This document shows, piece after piece, positions 45,362 to 54,100 of a DNA stretch of 62,674 nt (positions are counted from its first letter, which is position 1; the number at the start of each line of letters is the position of its first letter). The position numbers and the translations under genes are program-made. The notes beneath the pieces were generated by a model. That model ran no database searches and was not told the DNA's origin. It worked only from the letters and a program-made list of their open reading frames with translations. This DNA is from an uncultured Clostridia bacterium (lineage in GTDB: Bacteria > Bacillota > Clostridia > Lachnospirales > CAG-274), in assembly GCA_944383305.1 (NCBI GenBank), contig CALWOZ010000008.1, positions 1 through 62,674 of the forward strand, in the 5' to 3' direction.

Positions 45362-46013
45362 CTTTTATAACTATTTTTCTATCACATATATTTGCTATAT
45401 CTAAATCGTGAGTAACTATTATAACAGTTGTATTCATTTCTGATACTAAATTTTTTAAAATAGAAATAACTCGTTCTCCATTATTGATATCTAATGCCCC
45501 TGTTGGTTCATCAGCAAAAATTATGCTAGGTTTATTTATAATAGCTCGTGCTATTGCTGTTCTTTGTTGTTCTCCACCTGATAATTGTTTTGGATAAAAA
45601 TCTTTTTTATCAGTTAAATCTACTAATTTTAATATTTTTTCTTTTTCTTCATTATCTAATATTTTTTTGTCTGAAAAAATAATGGGAACTTCTATATTTT
45701 CAATACAAGTTAATTCATTTAATAAATTATAATTTTGAAATATAATACCAAATTTGCTATTTCTAAATTTTGATAACTCATTTTCATTTTTTTCATATAA
45801 GTTTTCATTTTCTATAAATACATTACCCTCACTAGGCTTATCTAAACCAGATAAAATACTAATTAGTGTACTTTTCCCACTTCCACTTTTTCCTATAATT
45901 GCTATCATTTCTCCTTTATAAATAGAAAAATTAGCATTTTTTATAATATAATTTCCATTAATATGCTTTGACATATTTTCTACTTTTATTATTTCTATCT
46001 TATTATTCTTCAT
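45339..46013 (-). CDS. ABC transporter ATP-binding protein (LolD/MacB/BceA type)
   Basis: 224 residues. Walker A IIGKSGSGKSTLIS, Q-loop FQNYNLL, signature QLSGGEQQRTAIARA, Walker B IIFADEPTGALD and switch His in VIIVTHD. All motifs are intact. Partner of the FtsX-type permease that follows. Confidence 0.93.
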   Translation of the reverse strand: MKNNKIEIIKVENMSKHINGNYIIKNANFSIYKGEMIAIIGKSGSGKSTLISILSGLDKPSEGNVFIENENLYEKNENELSKFRNSKFGIIFQNYNLLNELTCIENIEVPIIFSDKKILDNEEKEKILKLVDLTDKKDFYPKQLSGGEQQRTAIARAIINKPSIIFADEPTGALDINNGERVISILKNLVSEMNTTVIIVTHDLDIANICDRKIVIKDGEIYED

Positions 46014-46386
46014 AATCTTTCCCTTTCATTATTAATGACATTACAATACTAATAAATAAGCCATTTATTATAGGAATTAATAATATTATAAAAGAAGTAA
46101 CTTTAGTATTATCATTATTAATGATTTGAAATAACAATATAAATAAGTACACAAAATCATATATAATAGAAAATACTACACTAGCATCTTCTACTAAAAA
46201 CTTATTTTTCTTTTTTAATCCTATAACCATTAATATAATTGATATTGCTCCTATTATACTAAGTGAGGCTATATCTAAACAAAACATTATTATCTCTAAT
46301 ATTTTATAATCACCTGTTATGCATATAACACCAACATATATAACTAATAATATTAATAAAATTAGAAATTTTATTATAATTTTCAT
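46003..46386 (-). CDS. Four-helix small membrane protein
   Basis: 127 residues, four predicted membrane helices (about 5-22, 27-48, 66-85 and 92-115), basic C-terminus. Overlaps the ABC ATPase start by 11 bases. No family recognised; similar small membrane proteins accompany bacteriocin immunity transporters, so an immunity or accessory role is possible. Confidence 0.5.
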   Translation of the reverse strand: MKIIIKFLILLILLVIYVGVICITGDYKILEIIMFCLDIASLSIIGAISIILMVIGLKKKNKFLVEDASVVFSIIYDFVYLFILLFQIINNDNTKVTSFIILLIPIINGLFISIVMSLIMKGKDYEE

Positions 46387-46412
46387 ACTAATTTACCTCC
46401 TATATATTAAAA

Positions 46413-48128
46413 TTAATCACTTATAAAGTTTTTATAGATAGTACTATAATTTAATAATTGTAAATGAGTACCTTCTTCAATAACTTTACCATTATCTATA
46501 ATTATTATGTTAGCTTTATCACTTATATATTTTAATTTATGTGTTATTAATATAACTGTATGTGTCTCTGAAAGCTCTTCAAGAATATTATTAAATAATT
46601 TATGCCCTTTATTATCTAAAAATGAATTACTTTCATCAAAAATAATTATTCTTTTTTTACTTAATAATGCTCTTGCAATAGAAAGCCTTTGAAGTTGTCC
46701 ACTTGAAAATAAATTATTATTGTCATTTAATATAGTTTTATATTGGTTAGGTAATGTCAAAATATAATTGTGTAAATCTACCTTTTTACAAGCTTCTTCT
46801 ATATCTTTTTGTATTATACTTTCATTAGTTAATTTTAAATTTTCTTCAATTGACATATTAAATATAAGCATATTTTGATTAACATACATTATATTCTCTC
46901 TCAATTTTAAATGAGAAATGTTATTAATACTTGTTTTATCTATAAAAATATCCCCTTCAAAATCATAAAATTTCATTATTAGATTAACTAATGTTGTCTT
47001 ACCACAACCATTTTTACCTATAATTATATTTAAGCTATTATGTTTTAATAATAATTTATCTATTAATAAATTATAAGTATTTGTTTTTTGATAACTAAAT
47101 TTTAAATTTTTAATTAATATATCACCATTACAAAAAAGTAAATCTTCTTTGTTTAAGTTATTCTTCACTTCATCATCTAGTTTTAATAAATCATTTAATC
47201 TTTCAATAGAAACATTTAGCATCTTTATATCAAAGTTTAATGTACACAATTTAGATAAACCATAATTAAATTTAGTAATATACGAATTAAATGTTACATA
47301 ATTTCCAATAGTCATATTTTTATAAATAATTAATATAGCACTTGTAAATATTAATACTATATTAAATATATTATTTATAGTAGAAGAAATAAAATTTGAT
47401 TTTATACTAACATTTGATTTTTTATATATCATATTAATATTATTTAATAAATTGATATTATATAACTCTTTTACTTTACTTTCAATAGCAAGTTTCTTTA
47501 TTTCTTTAATATTATTTATAACCTTAGATAATAATGTATAATATGTATCCATACATATTCTATGTTCTTTTTCAATCTTTGATATATTTTTAGAAAAAAT
47601 ATTTTGAATAAAAAAAGTTAACATAAAATTAATCATACACATTAATGATAAAATAGGTGAGATATTAAACATAACTATTATAGACATCAAAAAACCTAAT
47701 ATATCTGAAAAAATAGTATTGATTATACCTATATACATATTAATAATATTGTCAATATCTTCTATTTTAGATATATACTCTCCCTGTTTTGTATTCTCTA
47801 AATCATTAATTCTCAAATATAATATTTTATCTAAAACTATTGATTTCATTTTTTTGCTTATTGAAGTAACTATATTAATTCTCATTTTATTTTCTGCTAT
47901 ATTAATAATACTTACTATTAGATTTATAATTAATATTGATAGTAAAATAAAACAAATTAATTGCAAGTTTTCTTTTAATATAGAATCTATTATTTTACCT
48001 AAAAGTATAGGTAGTATTAATACAGAAATACCACCTATAATTTTTATAAATAAATATATTATTAATTTTAATGTATGCTTTTCAAAAAATGTATTATATG
48101 TATTGATTAGTACCTTGATGTTTGACAT
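46413..48128 (-). CDS. ABC exporter with fused membrane and ATPase domains (peptide export)
   Basis: 571 residues. Six membrane helices in residues 15-300, ATPase after 340 with Walker A IIGKNGCGKTTLVN, signature LFSSGQLQRLSIARA, Walker B IIIFDESNSFLD and the H-loop VILITHKL. The Walker B ends D-E-S, with the catalytic Glu intact. No N-terminal C39 peptidase domain, so it does not itself cut a double-Gly leader. It lies in the RiPP cluster and is the likely exporter of the modified peptide. Confidence 0.85.
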   Translation of the reverse strand: MSNIKVLINTYNTFFEKHTLKLIIYLFIKIIGGISVLILPILLGKIIDSILKENLQLICFILLSILIINLIVSIINIAENKMRINIVTSISKKMKSIVLDKILYLRINDLENTKQGEYISKIEDIDNIINMYIGIINTIFSDILGFLMSIIVMFNISPILSLMCMINFMLTFFIQNIFSKNISKIEKEHRICMDTYYTLLSKVINNIKEIKKLAIESKVKELYNINLLNNINMIYKKSNVSIKSNFISSTINNIFNIVLIFTSAILIIYKNMTIGNYVTFNSYITKFNYGLSKLCTLNFDIKMLNVSIERLNDLLKLDDEVKNNLNKEDLLFCNGDILIKNLKFSYQKTNTYNLLIDKLLLKHNSLNIIIGKNGCGKTTLVNLIMKFYDFEGDIFIDKTSINNISHLKLRENIMYVNQNMLIFNMSIEENLKLTNESIIQKDIEEACKKVDLHNYILTLPNQYKTILNDNNNLFSSGQLQRLSIARALLSKKRIIIFDESNSFLDNKGHKLFNNILEELSETHTVILITHKLKYISDKANIIIIDNGKVIEEGTHLQLLNYSTIYKNFISD

Positions 48129-48142
48129 TTAACACCCTCTAA

Positions 48143-48463
48143 TTAGTATACTAAAGTATTATCTATTTTTCTAATCCCTAATATACATCTTGCAAAATCT
48201 ACAAATAATTCTTCATCACTATTCAATACTATATTATTTTCTTCTTTATGTTTATTCCAAAAATCATTTATTAATTTTAAATATTTTGCATTATCTTCTA
48301 ATAATTTTTGGTATAATTTACTATCTAATTTTTCAAAACTCTCATTATCTTCATTTAGTACTTTTATTAGACTATCAATAGAATACTTCATTTCAAAGTA
48401 TCCTTGTATTTCTTTTATTTCTTCTTTTGACAATTCTTTTATTTTTGTAATTCTATTATTCAT
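48143..48463 (-). CDS. Small RiPP-cluster protein of unknown role
   Basis: 106 residues, charged and helical, no Cys cluster besides one Cys, no signal peptide. Contains DEELFVDFARCILGIRKID near the end. It lies between the exporter and the radical SAM maturase. CXXX-repeat peptide clusters often encode a small modification-system protein of this size; I believe it belongs there but cannot prove the family from memory. Confidence 0.45.
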   Translation of the reverse strand: MNNRITKIKELSKEEIKEIQGYFEMKYSIDSLIKVLNEDNESFEKLDSKLYQKLLEDNAKYLKLINDFWNKHKEENNIVLNSDEELFVDFARCILGIRKIDNTLVY

Positions 48464-48479
48464 ACTACTCTACCTTCTT

Positions 48480-50612
48480 TCAAATTTTATTTTCAAATAA
48501 TTCGTATGGTTCTTGATAATTAACATCTTCAATTTCTATATCATTAAACATTAATTTTTCTTTAAGTTTACTCAAAAATTTTTGAGATAATTTTCTTTCT
48601 ATATGAGATTTTCTACATTGAAAACTATTTGGTATATTATATTCATTAGTAGTCATCTTATTTTCATAAACACACCTATTACATTGATATGCATCACATT
48701 TTTTACAGATATGTGCATTTTCTAAATATAATTGTGGGAAAATGTTTTCATCTACCTTTTTATTATTATAGTAAAATTTAGGACAAACATAAAGTTCACC
48801 ATCTGGACATAATGTTAAGTTTCTTTCTCCAGCAAAACAGTTATCCATATGTTTTAAGAATAACTTATCTGTTATTAAATTTACTTCTTTTATTTTGTTA
48901 TTATTTAAGTAATCACAAAGTTTATTAACTAATAAATTTAATTGTTCTTCATATAATTTTAAATCAAATTCTTTAGCGTACTTGATTTTAATATTAATCC
49001 TTTTTGTATATTTTAATACTTTACTTACTATTTCGCATAAATTTTGTATTTCATCTTCTTCAATAATTAAAATACAATTTTCTATATTTCTATTTAAGCT
49101 ATGTATATTTTTAGAATTAATAACAAAAATTATGTTATTTTTTTCTTCTATATCATTATTAAATTCTACAATATTTATAACATATGTTGATAGTAATTCC
49201 TCTTTTAGCTCTTGGTTTTGTGAATTAAATATTCTCTTAAAACTATCTAAACTATGTAAAAATATAGGTTGAATAATATTTTCTTTTGCATATTTTAAAT
49301 TTTCTATAATCTTATCATCAGAAAGCTTATTATTTATAGTATTATCTTTATTTTCATAATTACAATATTCTATACTATTATCTTCTAATAAGAAATAAAG
49401 TTGTTTGTATAAAGTTGATGATCTCTTTGAAGAATTTCTTAATATACCATATAAATTATAAAGTTTAGCCCAATAATAATTATTAGCTTTACATCTTGCT
49501 TTATGCATATCACATATATATACTGCACGTTCAAAATTAGTGTTATTACTTGAAAAGTCATAATTTGCTGCTTGGCAAAATGCACAACCTGAATTATAGT
49601 GACATTCTAAACATTTATTGTTACTTTGATTTTTAGTATTTAAAACATAAAACGGTCTAATTTTATCTTTATCAATACCATTATAAATGTCACCAAATTT
49701 TATACTATCTTTATTACATAAAGAAAATGGTAAATATCTTACACAAGGATATATGTCTCCTTTAGAATCAACGCTATATGTTTTTCCAGTTCCACAATAA
49801 TTTCTAGTTAAATCTTCTTCTGATAATTTACTTCCAATATGATCACTAAATAATGTAGTATTATGTGTTTCCCACAATTTATTATCAATAATATAATCTG
49901 CTAGTTTCTTTAATTGTTCTTCAAATATTTTATCATCACCATCTTGCCAAACATCTTCAAAAACTACATTAGCTGGAACTTCATTAATACCAATATCCCA
50001 TAAATGTATTATACTTTCTGCTAAATAAGGTAAGTCATCGTGTCCTATTGTAACTTTTGTATTAGCAAATGGAAATTGCTCTTTCCATAATCTAATATTT
50101 TTTACAACATCATCATAACTACCTTTTCCATTTGGATATACTCTTTGTAAATCGTGTTTTTCTTTTGTTCCATCTATACTTATTCCTATAGAAAGTAAAT
50201 TTTTATTTTTCTTTATAAATTTTTGAACTTTTGGTGTAGAATATAAAATACCATTAGTTGCTATTGATATTCTAAATCTTCCAAACCATTTGCTCTCTTT
50301 CAAATATGTTTAAATTTTAAAATAATCTACTACTTTATCTATTAAATCTATTTCTATAAGTGGCTCTCCACCTATAAAATCTAATATTACATAATCATCA
50401 TTAAATAAGTTTTCTTTGTTGTCTATAAAATAATCTACTGCTTTTTTAGCAGTTTCAAAACTCATTCTATGCTCAGATTGTTTATCAACCATATAACAAT
50501 ATTTACATCTTAAATTACACTCTTGAGTAACAACAAAAGTAATAACCCTAGCAGTTTCTGTTCTCCAAGAACGAATCTCTTTTCCTAATAAATATTCCTC
50601 CAAATTAATCAA
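48480..50612 (-). pseudogene. Radical SAM peptide maturase interrupted by one in-frame TAA
   Basis: Two open frames (50310-50612 and 48480-50303) are in the same reading frame, separated only by TAA at 50310-50312 (DYFKI, stop, TYLKES). Bridged, the product is about 710 residues. Radical SAM core: CNLRCKYCYM with CxxxCxxC, FIGGEPL and later SISIDGTKEKHDL-type segments. A SPASM-like Cys cluster follows near residues 285-360 (CGTGKTYSVDSKGDIYPC ... CLECHY ... CAFC), and a second one lies at the C-terminus (CPDGELYVCPKF ... CKKCDAYQCNRC). The maturase should act on the precursor at 50691-50894. Gln (CAA) would be a natural original at the stop. The downstream part could start at TTG 50303 but would lack the SAM cluster. 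Confidence 0.85.
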
Positions 50613-50645
50613 CTCCTTAAAAAATAATAAACTTTAATAAATATA

Positions 50646-50684
50646 AAAAGAGATATTAAGAGAATTTTTCTTAATATCTCTTTT
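50646..50684 (-). terminator. Terminator or attenuator between precursor and maturase genes
   Basis: 15-bp stem (AAAAGAGATATTAAG and its complement, 50646-50660 and 50670-50684) with T-rich minus-strand tail, directly after the precursor stop. Typical of RiPP operons that make more precursor than enzyme mRNA. Confidence 0.75.
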
Positions 50685-50690
50685 TTAATC

Positions 50691-50894
50691 CTACGGACAA
50701 GTAAAATTGTTGCAAACATTACCTTGATGACAAGCACTTCCACAGTTTCCACAGAAACCACAACTACCTTCACAAGGTCCTAAACATTGATAAGCACACC
50801 CTAAAGTACAAGAATTACCACAAATACAAGCCAATTCTATATTGCTAGGGTCTTCAGTTCCAGTGTAAATATTAATTTTAGATTCAAATTGCAT
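50691..50894 (-). CDS. Cys-rich CXXX-repeat RiPP precursor peptide
   Basis: 67 residues with 12 Cys. The first 22 residues (MQFESKINIYTGTEDPSN...) form a leader without Cys. The core has a regular run with Cys every fourth residue: C-GNS-C-TLG-C-AYQ-C-LGP-C-EGS-C, followed by a looser part with GFC, GNC, GSAC, and ending in FTCP. This fits CXXX-repeat peptide substrates of radical SAM maturases with SPASM domains. The maturase follows after a terminator. Product activity, e.g. as a bacteriocin or signal, is unknown. Confidence 0.85.
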   Translation of the reverse strand: MQFESKINIYTGTEDPSNIELACICGNSCTLGCAYQCLGPCEGSCGFCGNCGSACHQGNVCNNFTCP

Positions 50895-50930
50895 AAGTCT
50901 TCACTCATTTCATTAAATATTTATATTTAT

Positions 50931-50959
50931 AATATATACTATTTATATATTTTTTTCAA
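50931..50959 (-). promoter_or_regulatory. Candidate promoter of the RiPP operon
   Basis: TTGAAA (50954-50959), 17 bp, TATATT (50931-50936), about 35 bases before the precursor ATG. The remaining gap to 51104 is AT-rich without any visible gene. Confidence 0.45.
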
Positions 50960-51104
50960 TACTTTTTTCATCTTTTTTTTAAAATTCGTTATTTTTTATT
51001 TTTCACAAAAATAAATATATAGTCAATTTGTATATTTTTTGTTATTTTTAAATATATTTTTTCAACATTTTAACATAAATACATATTTTTATTTTGTTAA
51101 ATAA

Positions 51105-54100
51105 TTAATAACCAGTTTTTGGAAGTTTACCATCAAATGTTGGCGTTGTACTTATTACTGTTGTTGTAAATTTATCTTCGTGTTTTGCTGTTTGCATATC
51201 GTATCTACCACCAACAGTAAGTATATTAGTAAATTGTTCATTTTTCTTAACATTGCTATTTACTTTTGCATATATAAAAGGCTTTTCTACTTCTCTAAAG
51301 CCAACGCCTACTCTATCAAATTCATATCTTAAATCTGTGATGTATTCGCCTTTTTGTAAGCCTTTAATTAAGTCTATTTCATATACTCTGTCTGTAAATA
51401 GGTTGTCTTGAAGAATTTTAAACTGATTATTTTTATTAGTTTTATAAGTAATTTTGTATTTCATATTTTGATTAAATGTACCTGTAAATATTCTTTGTAC
51501 TGTTATAGCATTTGGTAAACTTTCGTGTATATAAAATTCATCTAAAGGTACACTTGATAAATTTTGAAGATTATTAAAATCATACCTTATAGTGTCGCCT
51601 GCTTTAGTTTCTTTAACAGTAGATTTTTCGCCACCCGTTTTTAAGTCTACTGACTTGTTTTCTACTTCAAGCTTAACAACTTCACCATTTTCTTTTATGC
51701 TTACTTCAAACTCATTTTCGTTTAAAACATAATAACTAGGAGCTTTTGTTTCTTTTACGATATATTCGCCATAAGGTAATTCACCTGTTCTAGCAATACC
51801 ATTGTAGTTTGTTGTAACTTTTGTTACTTCTTTTCCTGTTGATTTTTCATATATTGTAAACTCTGCACCTTGTAAGTTTTCTCCGTCTAGTTGTCCTGTA
51901 ACTTGGTTATTTTCAACACCAACTTTGTGAATTTCTATTTGTCCAAAAATAGGAGTGTTTACAAACTCAACTTTTGTAGTTTTGCCCCATTTAAGCTCAA
52001 CCATTTTTTCGCCCTCATTAGGAACATAACCGTCTTTTGCTTTTGTTTCTTTAATGTAATAAGTGCCTTGTGCAAACTTACTTTCAAGATAAATTCTACC
52101 GTCTTTATCTGTTGTAACTTTGCCCATACTTTCCTTATTAGCATTTAATATTTCAAATTCAACACCACTTATAGGCTTTTTAGTGCGTTCATCTATTTTA
52201 TTTATTTCAAGTGTAGCAAGTGGGTAGTTTTCCCATTCAACCATAACTTCGCTACCAATACCAATAGTTACTTTTCTAACACCTTTATCAAGTGCATAGC
52301 CTGTTGGCACTGCCATTTCTTCAATAAGATATGTAGCAGGCTCAAGTTTATTTACAAGGTTTATTTCACCCCATTTATCAGTTACAAATTCGCCTATAAC
52401 TTCGCCATTTTCTTTAGTTATTTTAAATTTAACATTAGCAATAGGTTCTCTTGTTACATAGTCAATCTTTTTAAGTCTTATACTACCTAACTTGTCATTT
52501 TCAAAGATAACTTGTGTATAGCTATCTGTTTTAACTTCTACATTTTGTACATTACTATTTAATATATAACCTGTTGGAGCTTGAATTTCTTTAACAGTAT
52601 ACCAACCTTGTTCAAGTCCGTTAATAGTAATCATACCATTGCTATCTGTAATATAATTAGCTCCTACAAGCTCGCCATTTACTTTTCTAACTTCAAATTT
52701 TGCACCTGCTAAAGGTTTAGCAGTTTGGCTATCTCTTTTTAAGATTTGTATACCTGCCTTTTTAGAGTTAAATATTTCTACCTTTTGTGGCTCTCCTTGT
52801 TTTAAATGAACAAGTTTAACTGTGTTATCTAACACATAACCACTAGGAGCTTGTATTTCTTGCACTTTGTAAGTACCTGCTTTTAAGCCTGTTACAACAA
52901 TAGTACCTGTTTCATCTGTTCTGTATTCTCCAATATAAGTATCATCAACAGTAGTAACCTTTATTAAAGCATTAGCTAAAGGCTGTTTTGTAGTTGCATC
53001 AAGTTTAACAATAGTTAAACTGTCGTATTTTTCATTGTAAAAATCAAGAGTATAAACTTTTCCATTTTCAACTTCTACAACTTGTGGCTTACTGTTTAAA
53101 ATATAGCCATTAGGAGCTTTTACTTCTTCTACAATATAAGTACCTGCTTTTAAGTTTGATACAAGGATAGTACCATTTTCATTAGTTGTGAAAAGTCCGT
53201 TTCCATTGCCTACATTAGCTCCTTTGCTATCTGTAACTTTGAAAGTTGCATTAGCTAAAGGCTCTCTAGTTTCACTGTCATATTTTTTAATTAAAATACT
53301 TGTTGTTGGAGTGTTAAAAAATTCAAGTGTGTGTAATTTACCATATTCAATATGGACTGTTTGAGGTGTATTATCTAGTACATAGCCATTTGGTGCTTGT
53401 ATTTCTTGTACAACATAAGCTCCAGGTGTTAAGTTTGGAATATGAATAAAGCCTTTTTCATCTGTTCTGAATAGTCCGTTGCTTGTTCCTACAACTTGCC
53501 CTTTGCTATCTGTTACCTTGAAAATTGCGTCCGCTAAAGGCTCTTTTGTAATGCTATCCATTTTTTTAATGCCTAAGCCTGCATTTTTTCTATTTTCAAA
53601 AGTTACTGTAACTGCCGATGTATCATCTTTATTAAGCCATATTGTTTGAGCCTGTTCAACCATTACATAGCCTTCAGGTGCTTTTGTTTCTTCGATAATA
53701 TAGCCACCTGCTTTTAAGCCTGTTACAACTGCAACACCATTGCTATTAGTAATTACATTTGCAATAGTAGTACCGTGTGTACCACTTGAATTACCGTCAG
53801 ATATAATGCTAATTGAGAAATGAGCTCCTGCAAGTGGTTCGCCTGTATCTGCGTCTACCTTTTTAATAACTATTGCATTTTTTGCAACATTTTCAACAGT
53901 TATTTCTTTGCTTTCTCCTGCTTTAAGGTAAAATTCATAAGTACCTGTACCTTGAATTTCATAGCCTTGTGGAGCTTCTGTTTCTTGAAGTTTGTACCAA
54001 CCTTCTTTTAAAGTGCCTTCTTCGATAATTATTTGTCCATTTTCGTCAGTTACATAATCTCCAACCTTTTCAACTGCTCCACCTTGAGTAGTAGCATAGA

